Source: an uncultured Acidimicrobiales bacterium (GTDB lineage Bacteria > Actinomycetota > Acidimicrobiia > Acidimicrobiales > Aldehydirespiratoraceae). Taken from it: DNA of 13,062 bases. The notes beneath the pieces were generated by a model. That model was not told where the DNA came from. It did not search any database and saw only the letters and a program-made list of their open reading frames with translations. The stretch spans positions 1 through 13,062 of the forward strand of contig CALKOE010000506.1 of assembly GCA_938091985.1 (NCBI GenBank). The letters run 5' to 3'. Shown piece by piece: positions 6,509 to 13,062 of the stretch. Position 1 is the stretch's first letter. Each line of letters opens with the position of its first letter. The translations under genes and the position numbers were made by a program.

Positions 6509-7744
6509 ATGGAAGGCACGGCGGCGGACCTCGCTGATTGGGCGTCGAGCGGCGCGATGGCACTCACCGGCGCTGCTGATGGGCCGCCTTCCCCGGCTCC
6601 GGCTCGGCTCGCATCTGCCTGCCGCGCGGCCGCGGCCGACCTTGCTGCAGAGACGGTCAAGTGGGGCGAGCGCGTGGATGTCGATGGCCCCGCACTCTTG
6701 GGGGAACGGGCCGCGATCACCGGCATGACGCGCAACGGTTCGACCTCGGTGGGTGGTGCCGCTCGATTCGTCGCGATGGCCGACGGATGGGCGGCGATCA
6801 ACCTGCCCAGACCAGAGGACGTGGCATCGCTGCCGGCTCTGATCTCTCGCGACGTTGCGACCGATGACTGGCCGGCGATCGAGAGCGGACTCCGACAGAT
6901 GACGGGCCAGGCGCTGATCGAGCAGGCCACGCTGCTGGGTATGGCCGTCGGTGTGGACCAGGCAGCAGCGAAGCCGGTGTCGCCGGTGCGGGACCTCTCG
7001 AGTGGCGGCGCCCGCCTGACGTCCGATGCTCCACTGATCGTCGATCTCACATCGCTGTGGGCCGGGCCCTTGGCCACCGGACTGCTGGCTTGCGCGGGCG
7101 CTCGGGTGATCAAGGTCGAAGGACGTGGCCGCGCCGACGGCGCCCGTCGCGGGGCGCGGGCGTTCTTCGACCTGCTCAACCACGCCAAGCAATGTCTCGA
7201 ACTCGACTTCAAAGATCCCGGCGATGTCGGTCTTCTGCACCGACTGATCGCTGCAGCGGATCTGGTGGTCGAGGGTTCACGACCGAGAGTGATGGACCAG
7301 CTCGGCATCGATCCAGCGGTCGTCGCTCGCAACGGCACTGCCTGGCTGTCGATCACGGCACATGGTCGCAACGGCCCGGCGGCCGACCGTGTTGGTTTCG
7401 GCGACGACGCGGCGGTGACCGGCGGGCTGATTCTGGCAGGGCATCCCCCGATGTTCGTTGCCGACGCGGTCGCCGACCCGTTGACCGGACTCATCGCCGC
7501 CGTCGCGGGCGCTGCCCAGTTGGCGAGTGACCGGGCATCGGTCGTCGAGGTGCCTCTCGCCCATGTCGCAGCGTGGGCCGACCGGGGCCGGGTCCAGACC
7601 GCCGTGCATCGCGATCGCGAGCAGTGGCTGGTCGAAATCGACGACGATCGTGCTGTGGTGGAGCACCCGCGACATCGTCCGATACCGGCCCCGGCGGCGC
7701 CGAGCGGCGCCCACGACGAGTTGCTGCGGGCCGAATTCGGCTGA
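6509..7744 (+). CDS. Class III (CaiB/BaiF-like) CoA-transferase with rearranged domain order
   Basis: A 411-residue protein of the formyl-CoA transferase/carnitine-CoA family, expected to move CoA between carboxylic acids. The canonical N-terminal signature is present but far inside: VDLTSLWAGP ends at residue 187 and ARVIKVEG lies at about 198-205, whereas canonical members have these near residues 20 and 37. It is followed by DLVVEGSRPRVMDQLGI, SITAHGRNGP and GFGDDAAVTGG. Asp299 or Asp300 in the last is the likely equivalent of the catalytic Asp. Residues 1-175 resemble the canonical C-terminal half: SGAMALTGAADGPP at the start, LLGERAAITGMTRNG, ADGWAAINL at 91-99, then a helical part ending ATLLGMAVGV. 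The chain ends soon after the core. ATG 6509 is chosen for its TAGCGT box. It is divergent from the ligase operon and 58 bp ahead of tetR. Confidence 0.88.
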   Translation: MEGTAADLADWASSGAMALTGAADGPPSPAPARLASACRAAAADLAAETVKWGERVDVDGPALLGERAAITGMTRNGSTSVGGAARFVAMADGWAAINLPRPEDVASLPALISRDVATDDWPAIESGLRQMTGQALIEQATLLGMAVGVDQAAAKPVSPVRDLSSGGARLTSDAPLIVDLTSLWAGPLATGLLACAGARVIKVEGRGRADGARRGARAFFDLLNHAKQCLELDFKDPGDVGLLHRLIAAADLVVEGSRPRVMDQLGIDPAVVARNGTAWLSITAHGRNGPAADRVGFGDDAAVTGGLILAGHPPMFVADAVADPLTGLIAAVAGAAQLASDRASVVEVPLAHVAAWADRGRVQTAVHRDREQWLVEIDDDRAVVEHPRHRPIPAPAAPSGAHDELLRAEFG

Positions 7745-7761
7745 GCGATCGATGCAATCGC
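7745..7761. promoter_or_regulatory. Candidate operator: imperfect 17-bp palindrome upstream of tetR
   Basis: GCGATCGATGCAATCGC directly follows the CoA-transferase stop. The five outer bases on each side pair perfectly (GCGAT/ATCGC). It ends 29 bp before the TAGGGT box of the TetR gene, so it could serve autoregulation. A weak hairpin at the end of the CoA-transferase mRNA is the alternative; no T-run follows. Confidence 0.25.
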
Positions 7762-7790
7762 CCGGCTGCCCGTCGTTCTGCCGACCGAGT

Positions 7791-7796
7791 TAGGGT
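7791..7796 (+). promoter_or_regulatory. Candidate -10 box (TAGGGT), leaderless start of tetR
   Basis: TAGGGT ends 6 nt before ATG 7803. The same hexamer precedes the carboxyltransferase gene at 8911. No Shine-Dalgarno lies between box and start. Confidence 0.52.
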
Positions 7797-7802
7797 CCGC
7801 CG

Positions 7803-8459
7803 ATGGAGGACGTACGCACCGCCGAAGCGGACAACCCGCGGGCCGCCGACGGCCGGCTACCGGGTCGGCGGGGTCGAGCGACTCGCCAGCGGCTTCTCGA
7901 CGAGACCGCGTTGATGCTTGCAACGGTTTCGTTCCACGACCTCAAGGTTGTCGACATCAGCCGGGCCGCGGGAACTTCACCGGCGACCTTCTACCAGTAC
8001 TTCGCCGACGTCGATGCCGCCGTGTTGACCCTGACCGAAGACATGGTCCTCAGCGGCAGCGACGAGCTCCGCTCGCTCGTGACCGACCCGTCGTGGGACG
8101 GCCCGAAGGCGGCTGGCGACCTCGCCGAAGGATTCCTGACCTTCTTTGATCGCCATGCGTCGATGCTGCGTGTGATCGATCTCGCGACGACAGAGGGCGA
8201 CGAGCGGTTCCGCGAGTTGCGAGTTCGTCTGCTCAACGGGGTGTTCTTGTCCCTGCGCGACCTCGCCGACGCAGCGGCTGCGGCCGGGCGGCTCGCCGAC
8301 GGGGTCGACCCCGGTGCAGCCGCGGGCATTCTCACCACGATGCTGGCGCACGTGAGCGCCCACCAGCCCGGGTTCGCGAGCTGGGGAGTGGAGCGCGACG
8401 CACTGGCCCAAACGATGGCCACGCTCATCGACTGGACGGTCCGCTCCCACGGGGAGTGA
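7803..8459 (+). CDS. TetR/AcrR-family transcriptional regulator
   Basis: A 218-residue one-component regulator. After a disordered, charged N-terminal tail of about 20 residues comes the TetR DNA-binding domain: RRGRATRQRLLDETALML at 22-39, then the helix-turn-helix at about 46-67 (VVDISRAAGTSPATFYQYF), with the diagnostic ATFYQYF recognition helix. The C-terminal ligand domain (about 70-218) is all-helical and divergent, so the ligand cannot be inferred; an acyl-CoA or related acid would fit the neighbours. ATG 7803 is supported by TAGGGT ending 6 nt upstream. The gene lies 58 bp after the CoA-transferase on the same strand, so it probably controls that gene and the divergent ligase-crotonase operon. 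Candidate palindromes are at 6409-6432 and 7745-7761. Confidence 0.92.
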   Translation: MEDVRTAEADNPRAADGRLPGRRGRATRQRLLDETALMLATVSFHDLKVVDISRAAGTSPATFYQYFADVDAAVLTLTEDMVLSGSDELRSLVTDPSWDGPKAAGDLAEGFLTFFDRHASMLRVIDLATTEGDERFRELRVRLLNGVFLSLRDLADAAAAAGRLADGVDPGAAAGILTTMLAHVSAHQPGFASWGVERDALAQTMATLIDWTVRSHGE

Positions 8460-8480
8460 GATTTCTGGTCACCCTGAGTA

Positions 8481-8508
8481 TTGACAGGTGGGCAATCTGG
8501 ACTAGGTT
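8481..8508 (+). promoter_or_regulatory. SigA-type promoter, TTGACA-16-TAGGTT
   Basis: A perfect -35 TTGACA (8481-8486) and -10 TAGGTT (8503-8508) are separated by 16 bp. Transcription should start near 8514-8516, giving a leader of about 18 nt that carries the Shine-Dalgarno of the small membrane protein gene. It is the only place in the window where I see both consensus boxes. Confidence 0.68.
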
Positions 8509-8520
8509 GCCGCGTGCGTT

Positions 8521-8526
8521 GGAGGT
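8521..8526 (+). promoter_or_regulatory. Strong ribosome binding site GGAGGT fixing a GTG start
   Basis: GGAGGT ends 6 nt before GTG 8533, ideal spacing. It fixes the otherwise uncertain start of the 118-residue membrane protein. Confidence 0.75.
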
Positions 8527-8532
8527 GACAGG

Positions 8533-8889
8533 GTGCAAATCGAAACCGCGGGTCTGGAAACCCCGCTGGCCCGACGGGCCGGTTGGCGAGCGAGAGTCGA
8601 CGACCCGCGTTGGTCGCTCTATCTCGGCCTGGCTGTCCTCAACGTCTTCGACCTGATCACCACCGCCATGGTGCTCGATCGAGGGGGCGAGGAGCGCAAC
8701 CCGTTCGTCCAGCCGCTCGTCGAGAACATGTGGCACATCGGGCTGTTGAAGGTTGTGGTGCTGCTGCTCGTAGGCACGCTGCTCACCCGCTGTGAGGGAT
8801 CGCGAATCGCAGAGTTGGCCCTCGCCGGCACCGCCGGCTGGTATCTCGCCGTCGTGTTGTGGAACGTCGCAGTTCTCACCATTCTCTGA
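8533..8889 (+). CDS. Small membrane protein, DUF5658-like
   Basis: A 118-residue protein of unknown function with three predicted membrane helices (about 28-48, 66-84 and 95-116). Residues Asn37, Asp40 and Thr43-Thr44 in the first helix (LNVFDLITTAMVL) and the following GGEERNPF loop (Glu53/Glu54, Asn56-Pro57) fit the pattern I associate with DUF5658 proteins; this is recall only. The basic N-terminal stretch LARRAGWRARVDD should stay in the cytoplasm. The start is GTG 8533, fixed by GGAGGT 6 nt upstream and a TTGACA/TAGGTT promoter, so it is probably well expressed and independent of tetR. The next gene starts 21 bp downstream with its own TAGGGT box. Confidence 0.83.
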   Translation: MQIETAGLETPLARRAGWRARVDDPRWSLYLGLAVLNVFDLITTAMVLDRGGEERNPFVQPLVENMWHIGLLKVVVLLLVGTLLTRCEGSRIAELALAGTAGWYLAVVLWNVAVLTIL

Positions 8890-8897
8890 GCCCGAAC

Positions 8898-8903
8898 TAG
8901 GGT
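8898..8903 (+). promoter_or_regulatory. Candidate -10 box (TAGGGT), leaderless start of the carboxyltransferase
   Basis: TAGGGT ends 7 nt before ATG 8911, in the 21-bp gap after the small membrane protein gene. Confidence 0.5.
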
Positions 8904-8910
8904 CCGGCCG

Positions 8911-10410
8911 ATGACGGATGGCCACGACTGGGGCGAGACACTCGACGACTTCGAGGCTCGCCGGACCGAAGCTCACGCCATGGGCGGAGCCAAGAAGCTC
9001 GATGCCCGCCGCGAGGCCGGGCGCCTCGATGCACGCGGCCGAATCGCCGCGCTGCTCGACGACGGCTCCTTCGTCGAGATCGGCACCCTCGCGGGTGGTG
9101 CCGCTCCGGCTGACGCTCTTGTGGCCGGCGTGGGCGAGGTCGACGGCCGCCCCGTCGCGATCGGCGCTGAGGACTTCACGACCATGGGCGGTTCGATCGG
9201 CCCGGCCGCGAGTCGAAAGCGCTACCGCATCGCAGACATCGCTCGCCGCGAGCGAGTTCCGCTGGTGATGTTGCTCGAAGGGGCTGGGCATCGACCACCG
9301 ATGCCGGGCGATCCCGGCGGCGGAGGACCGGGCGACCTGCAGGCGCAGGGCCGTCTTTCCGGCTACGTCCCCATGGTGTGCGGCGTGATGGGGGCATCCG
9401 CGGGGCACGGCGCGATCACCGCGCCCCTGTGTGATTGGTCTGTGATGACCGGCGATGCCGCCATCTTCACCGCCGGCCCCCCGGTGGTGCAGGCATCGCT
9501 CGGCGAGGACGTGACGAAGCAGGATCTCGGTGGTCCGACCGTGGCTGTGGCGAGTGGCGTCGTGCACAACGTCGCTGCCGATGACGCCTCGCTGTTGGCC
9601 GACATCCGCACCTACCTCTCGTTCTTCGGCTCGTCGGCATGGGAACGACCGCCATGGTTCGACACCGGCGATGTCGACCGCCGACGTCTCGACGATCTGC
9701 TCGAGGTCGTTCCTCGCGAGGGCAACAAGGCCTACGACATGCGCCAGGCGATGAGTCGCGTCGTGGACGGCGGCGGGTTCTTCCAGATCCAGCCGGACTT
9801 CGGACCGTCGATCGTCTGTGCCCTGGCCCGCGTCGGCGGACATGCGGTCGGCGTGGTGGCGAACCAGCCGGCCGTGATCGCCGGGTCGATCGATGTGGAC
9901 GCGGCCGACAAGGCCGCGCACTTCGTGCAGGTCTGTGACAGCTTTCATCTTCCTCTGGTCTTCATGACCGACAATCCCGGAGTGCTCGCCGGCACCGCGT
10001 CGGAGCGAGCCGGAATTCTGCGGGCCGGCGCCCGGATGTTCACCGCGCAGACCCGAGCCCGCACCGTCAAGATCCAGGTGACGATGCGCAAGGCCTACGG
10101 GTTCGGCTCGTGTGTGATGGCGATGAACGGCTACGACGAGCAGACCCTGTCCTACGCCTTCCCGGGCGCCACCATGGGCGCCATGGGCTCGCAGGGTGCA
10201 GGCAACGCGGTGGGAGCCGATGACGACACCCGCGCCGCGCTGCGTGAAGCCGAGCTCGAATCGAGCTACCGGTCTGCGGCCGGGCTCGGTTTCGACGAGC
10301 TGATCGACCCACGCGACCTCCGCAACGCGATCCTCGACGGCCTGACGCTCAGCGCCCGTCGCCGGGCCGGCGCAGCCGAACCCGTCGCCCGAATCGGCAT
10401 CACCCCCTGA
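8911..10410 (+). CDS. Acyl-CoA carboxylase carboxyltransferase (beta) subunit-like protein
   Basis: A 499-residue protein with the two crotonase-like carboxyltransferase domains of the PccB/AccD family, which move carboxyl from biotin to an acyl-CoA. Family marks include DARGRIAALLDDGSFVEIG (41-59), LGGPTVAVASGVVHN (206-220), DNPGVLAGTASERAGILRAG (354-373) and MRKAYGFGSCVMA (392-404). Both oxyanion-hole regions differ from the usual: GASAGHGAITAP (161-172) replaces the AGGAxYSPA type, and FGSC (398-401) replaces the GGAY type. The length is slightly short, since PccB-type subunits are about 510-550 residues. No biotin carboxylase or carrier gene is in the window. It may therefore use a distant alpha subunit and an unusual acyl-CoA, or have another activity such as decarboxylation. 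Start ATG 8911 has TAGGGT 7 nt upstream. Confidence 0.87.
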   Translation: MTDGHDWGETLDDFEARRTEAHAMGGAKKLDARREAGRLDARGRIAALLDDGSFVEIGTLAGGAAPADALVAGVGEVDGRPVAIGAEDFTTMGGSIGPAASRKRYRIADIARRERVPLVMLLEGAGHRPPMPGDPGGGGPGDLQAQGRLSGYVPMVCGVMGASAGHGAITAPLCDWSVMTGDAAIFTAGPPVVQASLGEDVTKQDLGGPTVAVASGVVHNVAADDASLLADIRTYLSFFGSSAWERPPWFDTGDVDRRRLDDLLEVVPREGNKAYDMRQAMSRVVDGGGFFQIQPDFGPSIVCALARVGGHAVGVVANQPAVIAGSIDVDAADKAAHFVQVCDSFHLPLVFMTDNPGVLAGTASERAGILRAGARMFTAQTRARTVKIQVTMRKAYGFGSCVMAMNGYDEQTLSYAFPGATMGAMGSQGAGNAVGADDDTRAALREAELESSYRSAAGLGFDELIDPRDLRNAILDGLTLSARRRAGAAEPVARIGITP

Positions 10411-10433
10411 CCCGCCACACCCGCTACAAGGGT

Positions 10434-11570
10434 CTAGCTGAGGGCGCTCACGCAATAGTCGAGGCAATGGGTGAGCGCCTCGACGTCAGCGGGCTCGATG
10501 GCAGGGAACATGCCGATGCGAAGCTGGTTGCGGCCGAGCTTGCGGTAGCCGTTGGTGTCGACGATGCCATTGGCCCGAAGCACATCGCAGAGCGCATCGG
10601 CGCTGATCGAGTCATCGAAGTCGATCGTGGCGACGACGTTGCTTCGTTGCGATTCGATCTGCACGAAGGGCGATGCGCTCTCGCTCGCGTCGGCCCAGCC
10701 GTAGAGAATCTCGGCCGACTTCGCGGAGCGCCCGGCCGACCAGGAGAGGCCACCGTTGTCGTTGAACCAGCTGACGGTCTTCGCGGTGAGGAAGACGGTG
10801 CCGAGTGCCGGTGTGTTGTAGGTCTGGTCCTTGCGCGAGTTGTCGAGCGCGATCTTGAGATCGAGCGACGGCGGGCACCAGCGGTCGGATGCAGCAAGCC
10901 GCTCGATGCGTTCGACCGCGGCAGGCGACACCATCGCGATCCAGAGGCCACCGTCGGCGGCGAGCGCCTTCTGCGGGGCGAAGTAGTAGACGTCGGCGGC
11001 GCTCGGGTCGAAGTGAAGGCCGCCAGCGCCTGAGGTCGCATCGACGAGCATCAACGCATCGGGATCATCGGGCCGGGAGGGGTCGAGCATGACCCCGGTC
11101 GACGTCTCGTTGTGCGGGTAGCAATAGGCGTCGACACCGTCGACGGCCACCAGGGCCGGATGGGTGCCGGGCTCGGACTCGGTGATCGAGGGCTCGGCGA
11201 GGTGGGGCGCAGCCTTGATGCCCGACGCGAACTTGCCGCCGAACTCGCCGAACGCGAGGTGATGACTTCGGTTCTCGATGAGCCCGAACGTCGCACAGTC
11301 CCAGAAGCCGGTGGACCCGCCATTGCCGAGAATGATCTCGTAGCCATCCGGTGCCCGCAGCAGCTCAGCGATGCCGTTGCGGAGCTCGGCAACCATCAGC
11401 TGCACCGGGAGTTGGCGATGCGACGTGCCGAGATAGTCGGTGGCGTGGTCGGCCAATGACTGGGCGATCTCGGGTCGGACCTTCGTAGGGCCGCTGCCGA
11501 AGCGACCGTCGGCGGGAAGCAGCTCGGACGGGATGGTGATGTCGGGTACTCGTGGGGCGGTGGCGTTCAC
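10434..11570 (-). CDS. serC: Phosphoserine aminotransferase, mycobacterial type
   Basis: A PLP-dependent transaminase of 378 residues that converts 3-phosphohydroxypyruvate and glutamate to phosphoserine in serine synthesis. Family features are [11 protein letters not shown] (24-34), LGTSHRQ (47-53), [18 protein letters not shown] (82-99), HNETSTGV (153-160), VDATSGAGG (176-184) and the PLP lysine Lys201 in [14 protein letters not shown]. This pattern matches the mycobacterial-type SerC subfamily rather than the E. coli type. The start is taken as GTG 11570, because the ATG just upstream (11578) is in another frame and closes at once. No clear Shine-Dalgarno or TANNNT box precedes it. It is divergent from the class I aminotransferase (71 bp) and convergent with the carboxyltransferase gene (23 bp, no hairpin terminator seen). 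Confidence 0.94.
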   Translation of the reverse strand: MNATAPRVPDITIPSELLPADGRFGSGPTKVRPEIAQSLADHATDYLGTSHRQLPVQLMVAELRNGIAELLRAPDGYEIILGNGGSTGFWDCATFGLIENRSHHLAFGEFGGKFASGIKAAPHLAEPSITESEPGTHPALVAVDGVDAYCYPHNETSTGVMLDPSRPDDPDALMLVDATSGAGGLHFDPSAADVYYFAPQKALAADGGLWIAMVSPAAVERIERLAASDRWCPPSLDLKIALDNSRKDQTYNTPALGTVFLTAKTVSWFNDNGGLSWSAGRSAKSAEILYGWADASESASPFVQIESQRSNVVATIDFDDSISADALCDVLRANGIVDTNGYRKLGRNQLRIGMFPAIEPADVEALTHCLDYCVSALS

Positions 11571-11627
11571 CTCGTCATGGTTGCAGGAAATGGCGCAAAC
11601 CGTCGCGCTTTCCCCTGGGAAGTTCTT

Positions 11628-11633
11628 TAGTCT
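11628..11633 (+). promoter_or_regulatory. Candidate -10 box (TAGTCT), leaderless start of the aminotransferase
   Basis: TAGTCT ends 8 nt before ATG 11642, within the 71-bp divergent spacer next to serC. It favours 11642 over the much longer open frame that begins at 11552 and would run into serC. Confidence 0.45.
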
Positions 11634-11641
11634 CGATCGTC

Positions 11642-12838
11642 ATGAGCAGTGATCGAATCTCACGCCGCGTCGGCGCCATCGCCCCGTCTGCGACCCTTGC
11701 CGTTTCCAACAAGGCAAAGGCCCTTCGGGCAGCAGGCGAGAACGTCATCGGCTTCGGTGCCGGTGAGCCCGACTTCGCGACGCCGGCCCACATCGTCGAG
11801 GCCGCGGTCGAAGCCTGCCGCAACCCGGTCAACCACAAATACGGCGCCGTCGGCGGCCAGCCTGAGCTCAAGGAAGCACTTGCCGCCAAGACCCTGCGTG
11901 ACAGTGGGTTCGAGTGCGCGCCGGCCGACATCTTGGTGACCAACGGCGGCAAGCATGCGGTCTACAACACCTTCGCCGCGCTGCTGAATCCTGGCGACGA
12001 AGTGATTCTCCCGGCTCCCTATTGGACCACGTATCCGGAGCCCGTCGCCCTCGCTGGCGGTGTCACCGTGCCGGTGCTCACCACCGCGCCCAACGGCTTC
12101 CGGGCGACGGTCGACCAGCTCGAAGCTGCTCGCACGGAGAAGACCAAGGCGCTCGTGTTCGTGTCGCCGTCGAACCCGACCGGCGCTGTCTATTCGCGAG
12201 ACGAGATCGAAGCCATCGGCAAGTGGGCCGTGGAGCACGACATCTGGGTCATCACCGACGAGATCTACGAACATCTCGTCTACGGCGACAACGAGTTCCA
12301 CTCGCTGCCCGTTGTCGTGCCTGAAGTGCGCGACAAGTGTGTGATCCTCAACGGCGTCGCGAAGACCTATGCCATGACGGGCTGGCGGGTGGGCTGGATG
12401 ATCGGTCCGTCCGACCTCATCAAGGCCGCGTCGAACCTGCAGTCGCACTCGACGAGCAACGTGTGCAACGTCGCTCAAGCCGCAGCGCTTGCCGCTGTCG
12501 CTGGTCCGCTCGATGCCGTGGTCGAGATGCGAGCCGCATTCGATCGCCGCCGTCGCACCATGCATTCGCTGCTCAGCGGCATCGAGGGCGTGGTGTGTCC
12601 GGAGCCGCAAGGCGCGTTCTACGCCTACCCCGATCTGTCCGGTGTGCTCGGCCGCACCTTCGACGGCGTCACACCCACCACCACCCTCGAACTCGCCGAC
12701 CTTCTCCTCGAGAAGGCCAAGGTTGCCATCGTTCCGGGCGAGGCGTTTGGCGTCGAAGGTGGTGCTCGATTGTCGTTCGCCCTCGGCGACGACGATCTCG
12801 GTGAGGGCGTGGGCCGCATCGCGGAGTTCCTGTCCTGA
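11642..12838 (+). CDS. Class I/II aminotransferase, aspartate aminotransferase type
   Basis: A 398-residue fold-type I PLP enzyme, most like the aspartate/prephenate aminotransferases of the I-gamma (thermophile-type) group. Visible residues: [10 protein letters not shown] (39-48), [15 protein letters not shown] (65-79), PYWTTYPE (126-133), [11 protein letters not shown] (175-185, with PLP-binding Asn178), [11 protein letters not shown] (205-215, Asp206 and Tyr209), the PLP lysine Lys241 in [16 protein letters not shown] with Arg249, and the substrate carboxylate arginine Arg376 in GARLSFA. Length is normal. Start ATG 11642 ([18 protein letters not shown]) is the family's usual N-terminus and has a TAGTCT box 8 nt upstream. 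The stop overlaps the likely CTG start of the downstream peptidase (CTGA). Donor/acceptor specificity is not certain from sequence. Confidence 0.92.
   Translation: MSSDRISRRVGAIAPSATLAVSNKAKALRAAGENVIGFGAGEPDFATPAHIVEAAVEACRNPVNHKYGAVGGQPELKEALAAKTLRDSGFECAPADILVTNGGKHAVYNTFAALLNPGDEVILPAPYWTTYPEPVALAGGVTVPVLTTAPNGFRATVDQLEAARTEKTKALVFVSPSNPTGAVYSRDEIEAIGKWAVEHDIWVITDEIYEHLVYGDNEFHSLPVVVPEVRDKCVILNGVAKTYAMTGWRVGWMIGPSDLIKAASNLQSHSTSNVCNVAQAAALAAVAGPLDAVVEMRAAFDRRRRTMHSLLSGIEGVVCPEPQGAFYAYPDLSGVLGRTFDGVTPTTTLELADLLLEKAKVAIVPGEAFGVEGGARLSFALGDDDLGEGVGRIAEFLS
12823..12826 (+). promoter_or_regulatory. Ribosome binding site GGAG for the CTG-started peptidase
   Basis: GGAG inside the last codons of the aminotransferase ends 8 nt before CTG 12835. 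It supports CTG as the initiation codon because no ATG, GTG or TTG lies in this frame between the upstream stop at 12802 and the conserved N-terminus. Confidence 0.45.
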
Positions 12839-13062
12839 GCAACGAACCCGCCATCACCCCCTACGGAGCCTGGCCGTCACCGATCACCGCGGCGTCGCTC
12901 GTCGACGGTGCAGTCGGCATCAGCGAGGTCCGCTTCGGTGGCGGGCGAGTCTGGTGGGCCGAGTCACGCCCGAGCGAGGGCGGGCGCACCGCGAGCATGC
13001 GAGAGGGCGACAACGGAGCCGTCGAGGTGACGCCGCCTGAGGCCAACGTCCGTAGCCTCGTG
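12835..13062 (+). CDS. S9-family (prolyl oligopeptidase-like) peptidase, N-terminal 76 codons
   Basis: The frame is open to the right edge. It encodes an N-terminus reading [19 protein letters not shown], then [28 protein letters not shown] and [10 protein letters not shown]. This resembles the first blade of the beta-propeller of acylaminoacyl-peptidase-like S9 serine peptidases (the PYG-WPSPI start, VWWAE-RP-EGGR and the following NVR pattern). The catalytic alpha/beta-hydrolase domain lies outside the window. The only plausible start is CTG 12835, whose TGA overlap with the aminotransferase stop and GGAG 8 nt upstream suggest coupled translation; a sequencing error or another non-standard codon cannot be excluded. 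The family call rests on recalled pattern over only 76 residues. Confidence 0.72.
   Translation, partial: MSNEPAITPYGAWPSPITAASLVDGAVGISEVRFGGGRVWWAESRPSEGGRTASMREGDNGAVEVTPPEANVRSLV

Noticed and set aside
7745..7761. Intrinsic terminator after the CoA-transferase
   Set aside because: The stem is only 5 bp with a 7-nt loop and no following T-run, so it is kept only as a weak operator candidate.
6370..7923. A 517-codon minus-strand frame opposite the CoA-transferase
   Set aside because: Its Ser/Arg/Ala-rich composition is typical of GC-rich shadow frames, and the plus strand holds the recognisable CoA-transferase.
10411..10433. Bidirectional terminator between the convergent carboxyltransferase and serC genes
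   Set aside because: The 23-bp gap shows no inverted repeat or T-run.
8425..10467. A 680-codon open frame on the minus strand across tetR, the small membrane protein and the carboxyltransferase
   Set aside because: It is antisense to three well-supported genes, has an Arg/Gly/His-rich low-information translation, and is explained by high GC content, which removes stop codons in the shadow frame.
11552..11641. Upstream start of the aminotransferase at 11552
   Set aside because: It would overlap the serC start and add 30 residues unlike the family. ATG 11642 matches the usual N-terminus.

Overview
The window is high-GC, densely packed bacterial DNA, most likely from an actinobacterium. Acidimicrobiia or a neighbouring lineage is my guess, not a proven placement. 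The reasons are GC-rich third codon positions, a SerC of the mycobacterial type, a large load of acyl-CoA genes, and many start codons preceded by a TANNNT hexamer only 6-8 nt upstream, the actinobacterial leaderless arrangement. I see no tRNA, rRNA, CRISPR array, insertion sequence or phage gene. No gene-free stretch exceeds about 130 bp.

Layout. Positions 1-1174 (-) hold the N-terminal part of an AMP-forming acyl-CoA synthetase that runs off the left edge. It diverges from an acyl-CoA dehydrogenase (1241-2464, +), which is followed by a multi-pass membrane protein resembling the DUF6159 group (2487-3308, +). A small Flp-type pilin (3316-3498, -) converges on the membrane protein. From 3587 to 6382 (-) lies a compact operon: a 101-residue unknown protein, an AMP-binding acyl-CoA ligase, and a crotonase whose start codon overlaps the ligase stop. 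A class III (CaiB/BaiF-like) CoA-transferase (6509-7744, +) diverges from it and is followed by a TetR regulator (7803-8459, +). Next come a small DUF5658-like membrane protein with a SigA-type promoter (8533-8889, +), a divergent acyl-CoA carboxyltransferase subunit (8911-10410, +), phosphoserine aminotransferase (10434-11570, -), a class I aminotransferase (11642-12838, +), and the start of an S9-family peptidase that seems to begin at CTG and runs off the right edge.

How the genes fit together. The 3587-8459 block looks like one catabolic or acyl-CoA-remodelling module. A ligase and/or CoA-transferase would make the CoA thioester and the crotonase would hydrate or isomerise it. The 101-residue protein has an unknown role, and TetR could control the divergent promoter region, which contains palindromes. 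The most striking point is that both the crotonase and the CoA-transferase appear rearranged in the same way: sequence resembling the canonical C-terminal part of each family lies in front of the catalytic core, and the normal C-terminal part is missing after it. This is the best candidate here for an undescribed system. The flanking fadD/fadE-like pair and the carboxyltransferase fit an organism rich in acyl-CoA metabolism. The serC and aminotransferase pair is ordinary amino-acid metabolism.
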